64,000 nt of DNA from Pseudophaeobacter sp. EL27 (GTDB taxonomy: Bacteria; Pseudomonadota; Alphaproteobacteria; Rhodobacterales; Rhodobacteraceae), in assembly GCF_900313025.1 (NCBI RefSeq), contig NZ_OMPQ01000009.1:548782-612781 (forward strand). The letters run 5' to 3'. Positions 55,668 through 63,794 of this stretch are shown one piece after another. The position numbers and the translations under genes were made by a program. The stretch's first letter is position 1. Each line of letters starts with the position of its first letter. The notes beneath the pieces were generated by a model. The model had not been told where the DNA came from, made no database searches, and saw nothing but the letters and a program-made list of their open reading frames with translations.

Positions 55668-56053
55668 GCAATTCGCTTCATGTGGCCAATCCCGTCTGAA
55701 AATGTCCGCTTCAGCGAAATTGGCTGAAGTTTGCAAAGCCCGCTCTCTGCGTTGACTGCAGAATTGACGATCCAACGCTACGGTGGTTCAATTTCCGCTT
55801 TCGGGAAACTGGCCACAGACCTCGCAACGGCCGCATTGATGTCGTGGCACACTCTATCGAAGACCGCTTCGGGCTGGCTGCCGTCATCTAGCGGCTGGGA
55901 ACTGGTGCGGAAACGCTGCGGCCCTGCTGCCGCACCGCCGCATGTCCGCTTCGAGCCCAGAGTGACTAATGCTGCGGTTTCAACTAACGGCTGCTTCGTA
56001 AATATTAAAAGAGCATTGTTGGTTGGCTGATCCGTTTTGCGGCACGCCAAAGG
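55668..56053. repeat. Gene-free stretch with TGTCCGCTT repeats
   Basis: No protein is recognised on either strand. TGTCCGCTTCAGCGAA at 55703 and TGTCCGCTTCGAGCCC at 55943 are related to the copy at 49131. The stretch is probably decayed intergenic or insertion-derived DNA. Confidence 0.35.
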
Positions 56054-57238
56054 TTATTTCGCAGACGTTACTTCAATGATCGCCCCGATCAACTTTGTGA
56101 TGTCACTCTCCCCCAACCGTGCGACGTTCACGCGGCCGCCTTTTACGACGTGGATTCCATGATCGCGTGTCAGGGCCGTTTCTTGGGCTTCGGTCAGTGG
56201 CAGGAGCGAAAACATGCCGGATTGCTTCGCAATGTAAGCAAGCCGGTCGGTGTCAAACTCGGCGCGTTCGACATCCGCTATCTGTTGGCGCACTTGGGCA
56301 ACGCGGGCGCGCATCTGGTCGAGCTCATTGCGCCAATGCGTTTTCAGCGCTGGGTCTTGCAGGATCGTGCGCACAACCGATGGTCCATGATCCGGCGCAT
56401 GCGACGCGCCGGAGCGGACAATCGCGGAGACGGCCCGGTGTATGCGGTCGCGGTCAGGCCTCTGCGTTTTCACAAACAGCGCCCCGGCCCGGTCACGGTA
56501 GATGCCAAAGGTCTTGGACAGGGTGATACAGACAATACATTCCGGGAAACGCGCTGCGATCTGACGCGCCATAGCGCAATCGGCGTCCCAGCTTTGGGCA
56601 AAACCCAGATAGGCAAGGTCGATCCAAGGAATGATGCCGCGCGCTTCCAGCACATCCAGCAGCGCGTCGAATTGCACGCGGCTCATATCTGCGCCAGTCG
56701 GATTGTGACACAGGCCCTGCATCAAAAAGACATCGCCGGGTTTGGCGGCGGAGAGCCCCTCCAGCATGCGATCAAAGGTGATCTCGGCTTTGATCGGGTC
56801 GTAATAGGGCAGATGCGCGAAACGGGCGCGGGCGGCGGTGAGGATCGGGACGTAATTGCCATAGGTCGGTGTTTGCAGCCAGACGGTGGGCGGCGTGGGT
56901 ATTTGCGCCAGTAGATCCGCCACCACCCGCAACGCGACAGCCCCGCCAGAAGTTTGGGCAGACACCCATCCGTCATCATAAGCCTTGCCCAAAACCTCAT
57001 GACCCAGCACCCGGCAATAGTCAGCATCGCCTGTTAAGGCGAGGTAGGATTTGCTGGTCTGGGTCTCGACCAACCTTTGTTCGGCCAGTTTGACCGCTTT
57101 CAGAACGGGTGTTTGGCCGTGTTCATCCTGATAGATCCCCACCGTAAGGTTGAGTTTCTCTCGGCGGGGATCGGCAGCGAAATATTCCGCCCCAATCATG
57201 ATGGGATCTATCGGATAGGTCTCAACCTTTTCGAACAT
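56054..57238 (-). CDS. Class I aromatic/aspartate aminotransferase
   Basis: 394 residues of the AspC/TyrB branch: NLTVGIYQDEHGQTPVLKAV, GGAVALRVVADLL, QGLCHNPTGADMS (Asn for the PLP ring, about residue 181), PWIDLAYLGFA (Asp/Tyr) and the Schiff-base lysine in TLSKTFGIYRDRAGAL (about residue 242). Transfers amino groups between aromatic or acidic amino acids and 2-oxoglutarate. Last gene of a four-gene run (alcohol dehydrogenase, proC, ABM, aminotransferase) that is probably under the divergent Lrp protein; 9 bp separate it from the ABM gene. Confidence 0.9.
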   Translation of the reverse strand: MFEKVETYPIDPIMIGAEYFAADPRREKLNLTVGIYQDEHGQTPVLKAVKLAEQRLVETQTSKSYLALTGDADYCRVLGHEVLGKAYDDGWVSAQTSGGAVALRVVADLLAQIPTPPTVWLQTPTYGNYVPILTAARARFAHLPYYDPIKAEITFDRMLEGLSAAKPGDVFLMQGLCHNPTGADMSRVQFDALLDVLEARGIIPWIDLAYLGFAQSWDADCAMARQIAARFPECIVCITLSKTFGIYRDRAGALFVKTQRPDRDRIHRAVSAIVRSGASHAPDHGPSVVRTILQDPALKTHWRNELDQMRARVAQVRQQIADVERAEFDTDRLAYIAKQSGMFSLLPLTEAQETALTRDHGIHVVKGGRVNVARLGESDITKLIGAIIEVTSAK

Positions 57239-57247
57239 AGCGTCAGG

Positions 57248-57574
57248 TCACTTCTTGGCAAAAACGCCGGTGGTCACGACGGTTTCGAAATATTCGACCT
57301 TCAGGTCAAAAGACTGCAACAGTTTCTGGGTGCTTGGCTTAACCACAGCGTCGTCAAACGCCCCTTTTTCGAAATGCCCTGCAGCGTCCAGATCAGACCA
57401 CAGGCTGGTGACAACCAGCTCATTGTCTGTGCCGCCGACCTTGACCGCGATCGTCGCCCCAAGATGCCCCGGAAGCTCTGCCATTTCCGCAAAGGTGTTG
57501 CGTTCCAAATGCTCAGCATATTGCTGCAATACCGCATCAGAACCAGCCACAGCACGCCACCATCGAATGATCAT
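57248..57574 (-). CDS. ABM-domain (antibiotic biosynthesis monooxygenase-like) protein
   Basis: A 108-residue ferredoxin-like dimer-type protein: MIIRWWRAVAGSDAVLQQYA, IAVKVGGTDNELVVTSLWSD and the C-terminal helix KVEYFETVVTT. ABM-fold proteins are small cofactor-free monooxygenases or haem-related enzymes; many have no known activity. Its ATG immediately follows (adjacent to) the end of proC on the same strand, so it is part of the run. Confidence 0.75.
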   Translation of the reverse strand: MIIRWWRAVAGSDAVLQQYAEHLERNTFAEMAELPGHLGATIAVKVGGTDNELVVTSLWSDLDAAGHFEKGAFDDAVVKPSTQKLLQSFDLKVEYFETVVTTGVFAKK

Positions 57575-58375
57575 TTACTGCCCTTTTCCAAGTTCTTTAG
57601 CACGCGTTTGGCACGCCGTCATGGCGTTGGAAATGATCTGGCCAAAAGCGTTGTTTTGCATCGAGACAATCGCCGCTTGGGTGGTCCCGTTTGGCGAGGT
57701 AACGCGGGCGCGCAGCTCTTCGGGGGGCACATCGCCCTGCGCAGCCATGGTTGCCGCGCCCAGAGCCGTTTGCACGGTCAAGGCAGCGGCGTCTTCGCGC
57801 GAAAGCCCCAGAGCCGTGCCGGCTTTGATCATCTCCTCGATCATCAGGAAATAATAGGCCGGCCCGCTGCCCGACACCGCTGTGACAGCATCCAAAAGTT
57901 CTTCTTGTTCCACGGCAACACAGATGCCGAAGGATTCAATGATCTTTTGGGCCTCCAGGCGCTGCACCTCTGATGTGTGGTCATTGACATAAAGCCCCGT
58001 CGCCCCGAGGCCCAGCAAGGCAGGCGTGTTGGGCATGGTGCGGGCAAGCGCAACTGGTCCAAAGAGTTGTTCCAAAGTCGCAATCGTCACCCCTGCAGCG
58101 ATGCTGAGGAGCAGCTTTCCCGACAGGTCTGTGTTCATCTGGCCCGCAAGGGCGTTGATAACCTGCGGTTTGACCGCCAGCACGATGGTATCTGCAATGG
58201 CGGCCGTGGCCACATCATCTGTGATGTGCACGCCATGCTCAGCCGCAAGACGGTCCCGCTGGTCGGCGTTCGGGTCGACAACCGTGATCCGCGAGGGTTC
58301 CCAACCGCTGGCAATCAAGCCGCCAATGATCGCAACCGCCATATTGCCGCCGCCGATGAATGCAATCTTTTCCAT
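57575..58375 (-). CDS. proC: Pyrroline-5-carboxylate reductase family protein
   Basis: 266 residues: Rossmann start IAFIGGGNMAVAIIGGL, VLAVKPQVINAL, ARTMPNTPALLGLGATGLY (about 115-133) and the C-terminal AVSGSGPAYYFLMIEEMI dimer region with TALGLSREDAAALT. It normally reduces pyrroline-5-carboxylate to proline. Placement in a catabolic-looking run with an aminotransferase and an alcohol dehydrogenase suggests it could reduce a related cyclic imine instead; whether the organism has a second, housekeeping proC is not visible here. Confidence 0.9.
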   Translation of the reverse strand: MEKIAFIGGGNMAVAIIGGLIASGWEPSRITVVDPNADQRDRLAAEHGVHITDDVATAAIADTIVLAVKPQVINALAGQMNTDLSGKLLLSIAAGVTIATLEQLFGPVALARTMPNTPALLGLGATGLYVNDHTSEVQRLEAQKIIESFGICVAVEQEELLDAVTAVSGSGPAYYFLMIEEMIKAGTALGLSREDAAALTVQTALGAATMAAQGDVPPEELRARVTSPNGTTQAAIVSMQNNAFGQIISNAMTACQTRAKELGKGQ

Positions 58376-58378
58376 GAT

Positions 58379-59413
58379 TTAGAAGCTCGTGATGACGGTT
58401 GCACCGATGGACTGGAACTTGTCCATGTTCATCAGGGCCTCGGGGGCTGCGTCGATGCTGATCTTGTCACCCACCAACCGGGCCGGGTCCAACTTACCGC
58501 TTTCGACCATGTCGAGCATCGCGCCGTACCGATGGGCCTGCATCCCGTGAGAGCCGAGCAATTCGATCTCTTGGCCCACAATCTTGGGCATTGGCACGGC
58601 GGGGGCCGCGTGATCGCCCAGCATCAGACCGACCTGAATATGTTTGCCCCGTGGGCGCAGACAGAGGATCGAGTTGGTCATCGTCGCCGGATGGCCAAGC
58701 GCGTCAAGCGAGACATGCGCGCCGCCCTTGGTGATCTCTTGGATGGCCTCAACCACGTCGCCTTTGCCATCGATGGCCGCAACCGCGCCAAGCTCTTTGG
58801 CCAGGGCCAGTTTGGCCGGGTCAAGGTCGACGCCAATCACATTGGCCCCGGCAGCGCTGGCGATCATCACCGCCGACAGGCCGACACCACCACAGCCATG
58901 GATCGCGACCCACTGGCCCGCGCTGACTTTGCCCTGGTCAATCACCGCCCGGAACGAGGTGGCAAAGCGACAACCCAGACTGGCCGCTGTGGCGAAATCC
59001 ATCGCCTCGGGCAAGGCGACCACGTTCAAATCGGCCTGATGGATCGGTACATATTCCGCAAAGCTGCCCCAATGGGTAAAGCCCGGCTGCTCCTGATGCA
59101 GACAGGTCTGCTGGTTGCCGGTGTGGCACTCGCCACAGGATCCGCATCCGCAGATGAACGGCACGGTGACGCGGTCGCCCACAGTCCAGTTCTTCACATC
59201 CTTTCCGACAGCCTCAACCACACCGGCCAATTCATGGCCCGGGATATGTGGCAGATCGATATCGCTGTCATGGCCCATCCAACCGTGCCAGTCGCTGCGA
59301 CATACGCCGGTGGCCTCAACCTTCAAAACAACGCCATGCGCTTCGGGGGTCGGGTCCGCCACGGTTGCAACTTTTGGGGCTTCTTGAAATTTCTCGAACA
59401 GGACAGCTTTCAT
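58379..59413 (-). CDS. Zinc-dependent alcohol dehydrogenase
   Basis: 344-residue medium-chain dehydrogenase. Catalytic zinc ligands: C37-type in [13 protein letters not shown] in [10 protein letters not shown], and C in [11 protein letters not shown]; structural zinc cysteines in [21 protein letters not shown]-binding [13 protein letters not shown] and [15 protein letters not shown] (the Asp favours NAD). First gene of the run, divergent from the Lrp regulator with a dyad at 59460-59479 between them; 3 bp separate its stop from the proC start. Substrate not known. Confidence 0.92.
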   Translation of the reverse strand: MKAVLFEKFQEAPKVATVADPTPEAHGVVLKVEATGVCRSDWHGWMGHDSDIDLPHIPGHELAGVVEAVGKDVKNWTVGDRVTVPFICGCGSCGECHTGNQQTCLHQEQPGFTHWGSFAEYVPIHQADLNVVALPEAMDFATAASLGCRFATSFRAVIDQGKVSAGQWVAIHGCGGVGLSAVMIASAAGANVIGVDLDPAKLALAKELGAVAAIDGKGDVVEAIQEITKGGAHVSLDALGHPATMTNSILCLRPRGKHIQVGLMLGDHAAPAVPMPKIVGQEIELLGSHGMQAHRYGAMLDMVESGKLDPARLVGDKISIDAAPEALMNMDKFQSIGATVITSF

Positions 59414-59459
59414 GGCGGGATCTTTCGATTTTGGTTTTGGATGGAGGTTAATCTAACAT

Positions 59460-59479
59460 CAAATCTGGAAATAGATTTG
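59460..59479. promoter_or_regulatory. Lrp-type operator candidate
   Basis: CAAATCT-N6-AGATTTG, a perfect 7-bp dyad in the 140-bp gap between the alcohol dehydrogenase gene and the divergent Lrp gene. AATCT-containing flanks (TTAATCTAA, CTAATCTGCC) on both sides look like further half-sites, as expected for Lrp wrapping. Binding is inferred. Confidence 0.55.
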
Positions 59480-59553
59480 CTAATCTGCCTCTATTCCGGG
59501 CATATTGGGGCAGGAAATCGAATATTTTGCAGTTCGTCTAGGGGATTCCACTA

Positions 59554-60030
59554 ATGGCAGCCATCGACACGGTCAACGCCCAGATTCTCGACCATCTGCA
59601 GCGCGACGGGCGCATGACAAATGCCAAGCTGGCCGAGCACTTGAACATGAGCGAAACACCCTGCTGGCGCCGTTTGAAGAAAATGGAAGAGGCTGGGATC
59701 ATCGAGGGCTACCAGGCCAACCTCAGTCGCCGCAAACTGGGCCTGGGGGTGATGGCCTTTGTGCAGTTGAGCTGTTCCGAACATGATCAGGCAGCCACGG
59801 CCGAGTTTCAGCGTATTATCGAGGTCACACCCAACATACTCGCCTGCCACAACACAACGGGCGAGGATGATTTCTTACTTATCGTGGTCGCTCGTGACTT
59901 GGACGACTACAGCACTTTTGTCGACAGCACATTGCGACGCTTGCCCGGTGTGACCAGTATTCGCTCAAATCTCTCTCTCAAAGAGATGAAGGCATCGAGC
60001 AAGCTGCCGGTGCGAGTTGCGGAGGGTTAA
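59554..60030 (+). CDS. Lrp/AsnC-family transcriptional regulator
   Basis: 158 residues: helix-turn-helix at about 6-55 (ILDHLQRDGRMTNAKLAEHL, SETPCWRRLKKMEEAGII) and the RAM ligand domain at about 68-150 (MAFVQLSCSEHDQ, CHNTTGEDDFLLIVVARDLDDY). Such proteins respond to amino acids and often control the divergent catabolic genes, here the alcohol dehydrogenase-proC-ABM-aminotransferase run. It ends 37 bp before an IS3-family remnant. Confidence 0.93.
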   Translation: MAAIDTVNAQILDHLQRDGRMTNAKLAEHLNMSETPCWRRLKKMEEAGIIEGYQANLSRRKLGLGVMAFVQLSCSEHDQAATAEFQRIIEVTPNILACHNTTGEDDFLLIVVARDLDDYSTFVDSTLRRLPGVTSIRSNLSLKEMKASSKLPVRVAEG

Positions 60031-60066
60031 AGGCTCTTCCAGCAACGGACATTGGTACAACCGCAG

Positions 60067-60838
60067 TGAGCCGCCCCACTTGAGTGGTCCACATTGAAAG
60101 TTAGTGCATGATTGGCCTTTGGTCCATCGGAACGATGACCTCTGGCGCAGGTGGGCGGTAGCCCAGAGCACTATTTGGTCGTTTGGTGTTGTAATGGTTC
60201 CTCCATCTTTCAATGATGATTTGGGCTTCACGTAGCGAGTAGAAGATTTCGCCGTTCAGCAACTCGTCGCGCACCCGCCCGTTGAAGCTCTCACAATATC
60301 CGTTCTCCCAGGGTGACCCGGGTTCGATGTAGGCAGTCCTTGCCCCAACCGCCTTGATCCAGTCTCTGACGGCCTCAGCAATGAACTCAGGGCCATTGTC
60401 CGACCTGATGTAGGCAGGCACGCCTCGCAGGATGAATAGATCCGTCAGAGCGTCGATTACTTCAGCCGAATTCAACTTCCGCTTCCCCCGGATAGCCAGG
60501 CATTCCCGGCTGTGTTCATCCAAGATGTTGAGCGTCCTAAAGGCTCTGCCGTCGTCTGTTCTGTGGTGTACGAAGTCATACGACCAGACGTGATTGCGAT
60601 ACTCAGGACGTAAACGGACACACGATCCATCATTGAGCCAGAGCCGTCCTTTCTTAGGTTGTTTCATGGGCACTTTAAGCCCCTCACGTCGCCAAAGCCG
60701 TTCGACGCGTTTGTCGTTCACTTGCCAGCCTGCGTCTCTCAACAGGGCAGCGACTCGACGGTAGCCATATCGACCAAACTGGCGCGTCAGCTCGATCATA
60801 TCCTCAACCAAGCGTTCTTCGTCAGCGCGTCCACGTGG
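60067..60838 (-). mobile_element. IS3-family insertion sequence, truncated (OrfB without OrfA)
   Basis: The OrfB frame (stop TAA at 60101) carries the DDE core: VWSYDFVHHRT (D), YIRSDNGPEFI (D) and WENGYCESFNGRVRDELLNG (E). Similarity starts at RGRADEERLVEDMIELT near 60838; everything 5' of that, including the OrfB N-terminus and all of OrfA, is missing, and the frame continues into unrelated prophage sequence. The right end is probably at TGAGCCGCCCCACTTG (60067). Without OrfA the element cannot move by itself. Confidence 0.85.
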
Positions 60839-60841
60839 TAA

Positions 60842-61117
60842 GCCGTAGCCCAAAAGATCGCCTTCAGCCCGGCCGTGGTCAGTCAGGCCATCCGCAACCG
60901 CTACAGCGGAAACATGCACAGCATTGAAAGCCGGGTGCGGGAGGTCTTCATGAGTGCCCCGGTGCTCTGCCCCGCCCGAAAAACCAAGATCGAGAGTGCT
61001 GTCTGCCTGCAATATCGCCGCCGCGCTGAGACCTGGACCCATGGCAGCCCCTTCCGCGTCAAGATGATCCGCGCCTGCTGGGCATGCCCCAAGTTCAACA
61101 AGAGTGATGAAGAATGA
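60842..61117 (+). pseudogene. Mu-like prophage small regulator, N-terminally truncated
   Basis: The frame reads AQKIAFSPAVVSQAIRNRYS (helix-turn-helix), NMHSIESRVREVFMSAPVLC and a cysteine pattern (VLCPA, AVCLQY, CWACPKF) ending at 61117. This matches the small DNA-binding proteins of transposable phages in Rhodobacteraceae, whose helix-turn-helix is followed by CP-x-C-CP. The first 25 or so residues are replaced by the IS3 fragment. Internal starts (GTG 60875) exist but would lack half of the helix-turn-helix. Confidence 0.6.
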
Positions 61118-61215
61118 AACCAGCTCTCACAATCCCGCGAGTCCTCCCACTCGCGACCAAACTCGCCATCTGGCTCCGCAATCTCGCCGACCGGCTGGAT
61201 CCCACCGGAGCCTGA
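61114..61215 (+). CDS. Small ORF coupled to the prophage regulator
   Basis: ATG 61114 overlaps the stop codon of the preceding frame (ATGA). The 33-residue product (MKPALTIPRVLPLATKLAIW, then LRNLADRLDPTGA) is an amphipathic, basic helix. No family is recognised; coupling and position between two prophage genes are the only support. Confidence 0.4.
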   Translation: MKPALTIPRVLPLATKLAIWLRNLADRLDPTGA

Positions 61216-61272
61216 CACCCTCACCACCCCAGCGCCATCGAGCGCACAACCCGCCAGAAGGAACACAACACC

Positions 61273-61560
61273 ATGTCAAACAAGATCACCAAACAGGATC
61301 TCGCCCGAAGCATAGCCGACGCCCTCGGGCAAACCCAGGAGGCGACTGCTGCGACGGTAGATGCCTTTCTCGATCAGATCACCCAAGCCATTGAAGACAG
61401 CAACGAAGTCGCACTTCACGGCTTTGGTGGCTTCAAGCGTAGCGAGCGGGCTGCCCGCCTAGGCCGCAACCCTCCAACCGGCGAACCGGTCCAAATCGCA
61501 GCAGCGTCTTCGCTGACCTTCAAACAGGCCAAGGCCGTGAAGGACCGCCTCAACACGTAA
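61273..61560 (+). CDS. HU-family DNA-binding protein (prophage)
   Basis: 95-residue HU/IHF fold: LARSIADALGQTQEATAATVDAF, VALHGFGGFKRSERAAR and the DNA-arm region RNPPTGEPVQIAAASSLTFK. HU-like genes are a regular part of the early region of Mu-like phages, where they assist transposition and packaging-site architecture. The ATG follows a weak AGGAACAC site. Confidence 0.9.
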   Translation: MSNKITKQDLARSIADALGQTQEATAATVDAFLDQITQAIEDSNEVALHGFGGFKRSERAARLGRNPPTGEPVQIAAASSLTFKQAKAVKDRLNT

Positions 61561-61661
61561 CCCAAGCGAAACCCGTCCGTCCTAGCCGAGCGTGGTCACC
61601 AGGGCGCGGCGGCCCTGGTCTGATGAGCAGCCAATCCAACCCATTTTGAAAGAAACCACTC

Positions 61662-62339
61662 ATGACCAACGCCCAGAATCCGACTCCTGAAACACCCTTT
61701 TGAGCCCGCCAAAATTCCCGATGGGGTTGTCATGGTCGATGGCAAGGAGCACCGCACCGACACCAAAGGCTCTTTGGTGCCCATCACATTGGTGAAGCCC
61801 CGAGATCTGCTCCAGGACGAAACCACCCGCAAAATCATGGGCTATGCAATTGCTTTGAGCGAACAAGCCTCCCGGTTCAAAGCCCATGTCGCTGAGGATA
61901 TCAGCCTCTTTGAGGAGATCCTTGCGCTTGAATACGAGGCCAAGATTGGCGGCCCAAAGGGCAACAAGACAATCATGCCTATGACGGTCTTTTCCGGATC
62001 TCAGTCCGCACCGCAGATAAATACGAGTTCGGGCCCAAGCTGCAGGTTGCCAAGAGCCTGGTCGACGAATGCATGAATGAGTGGGCCGCAGATGCGCGCG
62101 ACGAGCTCAAAGTCATCGTGACCGAGGCCTTTGACGTCAACAAAGAGGGTGAAGTCAGCCGGGCTGCTCTGCTGCGCCTGAAGAAGTGGAACATCGAGGA
62201 CGAACGCTGGCTCCGCGCCATGCAGGCCATCAAGGACGCCGAACGCGAAGTGGGCAAAGCGACCTATTTCCACTGCCACCGCCGCAAATCGACCGATGCG
62301 CCCTGGGAAGCCATCACCATTGATCTGGCAAAGGCATAG
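61662..62339 (+). pseudogene. DUF3164-family Mu-like protein with two compensating frameshifts
   Basis: MTNAQNPTPETPF from ATG 61662 runs into TGA, but one T fewer in the TTTT at 61694-61697 continues as EPAKIPDGVVMVDGKEHRTD. The second frame runs to KGNKTIMP near 61978; one extra T there would give YDGLFRISVRTADKYEFGP and return to the first frame, ending ITIDLAKA at 62339. All three parts match the DUF3164 family (about 225 residues) of transposable phages. Function unknown. Real decay or assembly error are both possible. Confidence 0.75.
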
Positions 62340-62351
62340 GGGGCGGTCGTC

Positions 62352-62609
62352 ATGGCAATGTCAGAAGATCAGATCCGCGAGGCAATGCGGAAGAGCTTCA
62401 GCGCCTATGCAACGGTAACGCGCCGGGCCTCAATCGTCTGGGGCGGTCGTCTCGCGGTTGCCAAAGCCGAAGCTGAATTGGCGAAAGTACCTCCTGAAGA
62501 CTTCGAAGCGATTGCACGAGAAGAGGCCGCTTTAGCCGACAGGTGTATGGCTTCCGACGCGACAGCATTGCACCCGGTCGTCCCGTTCCTGAGCGAGGTT
62601 TCCTCATGA
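62352..62609 (+). CDS. Hypothetical Mu-like prophage protein
   Basis: 85 residues, helical and acidic in the second half (VPPEDFEAIAREEAALADRC). It lies 12 bp after the DUF3164 frame with GGGGGCGG ahead of the ATG and overlaps gemA by 4 bp (ATGA). No family is recognised; the coupling on both sides supports it as a real gene. Confidence 0.65.
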   Translation: MAMSEDQIREAMRKSFSAYATVTRRASIVWGGRLAVAKAEAELAKVPPEDFEAIAREEAALADRCMASDATALHPVVPFLSEVSS

Positions 62610-63058
62610 GCCGTGCCCTGCAACGCAAGATACACGTGGGTTGTCGTGAGCTTGGCATGGACAGTGATGCCCGCAAAGCGCTGCAGCTTGTCGTAACCTG
62701 CAAGGCCTCCATGACGGACATGACTGAAGCCGATTTAAACGCCGTTTTAAAGCGCCTTAAACAGGACGGTTTCAAAGCCACCTCCGGTGTGAAGAAACAC
62801 GCCAAAGCCTCTCGTCCGGATCTGCGCCTGGTCCATGTACTTTGGCGTAAACTTGGCGACGCGGGCGAGCTCCGGGATGCAAGCCGCAAAGGCCTGAACA
62901 CGTTCATCCGCGCCCGGTTTGAAAACGCCTGGAGCAACGTGCCTGCCGATGTGGACATGATGCGAGACCACCAAGAGATCGACCAGGTCATTCAGGCCCT
63001 CAAAAGCTGGGGCAAGCGCGTCGACATAAATTTTGATTGGTCGGATCATCGCAAATGA
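62606..63058 (+). CDS. gemA: GemA/gp16-like Mu regulatory protein
   Basis: 150 residues of the DUF1018/GemA family: RKIHVGCRELGMDSDARKAL, LNAVLKRLKQDGF and LRLVHVLWRKLGDAGELRD are characteristic. In phage Mu, GemA (gp16) precedes Mor and modulates host gene expression. ATG 62606 overlaps the previous stop and the gene's own stop overlaps the next ATG, so three genes are coupled. Confidence 0.85.
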   Translation: MSRALQRKIHVGCRELGMDSDARKALQLVVTCKASMTDMTEADLNAVLKRLKQDGFKATSGVKKHAKASRPDLRLVHVLWRKLGDAGELRDASRKGLNTFIRARFENAWSNVPADVDMMRDHQEIDQVIQALKSWGKRVDINFDWSDHRK

Positions 63059-63450
63059 GGGGTGAGTTCAAACCATATCTCCCAGGTGTTCTGGCGCTGA
63101 TTGCTGATAACATCAGCGTTGAGCTCGCCGTCCGCCTTGCCAAGCAGCGCGGAGGGCGTGAAGTCTATATCGCCAAGAACCCTGCCCCCGGCAGCTCAAT
63201 TTCCAAAATCGTGGGGCAAGCCAATGCACAAAAGCTCTACAAACTGCTGGGCAGCGGCAAGATGCTGGTGCCTGCCGGAAACATCAGCGGCCAAACCGGA
63301 CGGCGCCAGCGGATCGCAATGCTTCTGGACCAGGGTCTGAGCCATTCGCGCATTGCAGCCGAAGTGGACGTCCACGTCCGCACTGTGGAACGCGTATCCG
63401 CCGAGCTGCGCTCCCCAAGGGAACAGCGGCAATCCGATCTGTTCCTGTAA
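63055..63450 (+). CDS. mor: Mor-type transcription activator-like protein
   Basis: 131 residues. The N-terminal half (LPGVLALIADNISVELAVRL, VYIAKNP) is the Mor dimerisation domain and the C-terminal half (RRQRIAMLLDQGLSHSRIAAEVDVHVRTVERV) the helix-turn-helix of the Mor/C family, which activates middle or late promoters of Mu-like phages. Position right after gemA equals the Mu order. Coupled to gemA by ATGA. Confidence 0.8.
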   Translation: MRGEFKPYLPGVLALIADNISVELAVRLAKQRGGREVYIAKNPAPGSSISKIVGQANAQKLYKLLGSGKMLVPAGNISGQTGRRQRIAMLLDQGLSHSRIAAEVDVHVRTVERVSAELRSPREQRQSDLFL

Positions 63451-63794
63451 ATCCAGATCGACCAACTGATGGCAGACAGAAAAAACTCCCTCCACCTGGA
63501 GCCTCGCAGTACATTTCTTGGCTGAATTTTGCCCAATCCTCCCTCTTCACCCCCGCCAGCTGAAAATCGCAGGGAGGGAGTGTTCTGAGGGTCGCCGTTA
63601 AATACCACTTAAACGGGGTACAGACGCGCTTGTGAAAATTTCCGACCCGGAGTAGCGTTCACCAGAAAACTGCGCTCAGCGGCCCGCAAATCGAGCCCCA
63701 CAGATCTTCCCATATTCCCAGTTGATGCGTTTTGAGCGACCTCCCGACACGTGACAGGGAGTTATCGACCGACCGATGTCGGCATCACAGTCAC
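63451..63794. other. Prophage intergenic region
   Basis: No gene is seen. A 9-bp inverted repeat (ACTCCCTCC at 63485, GGAGGGAGT at 63573) and C-rich/G-rich tracts occur. It separates the mor gene from a second activator gene and so is a good place for the middle promoter that Mor would use, but no promoter was identified. Confidence 0.45.
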
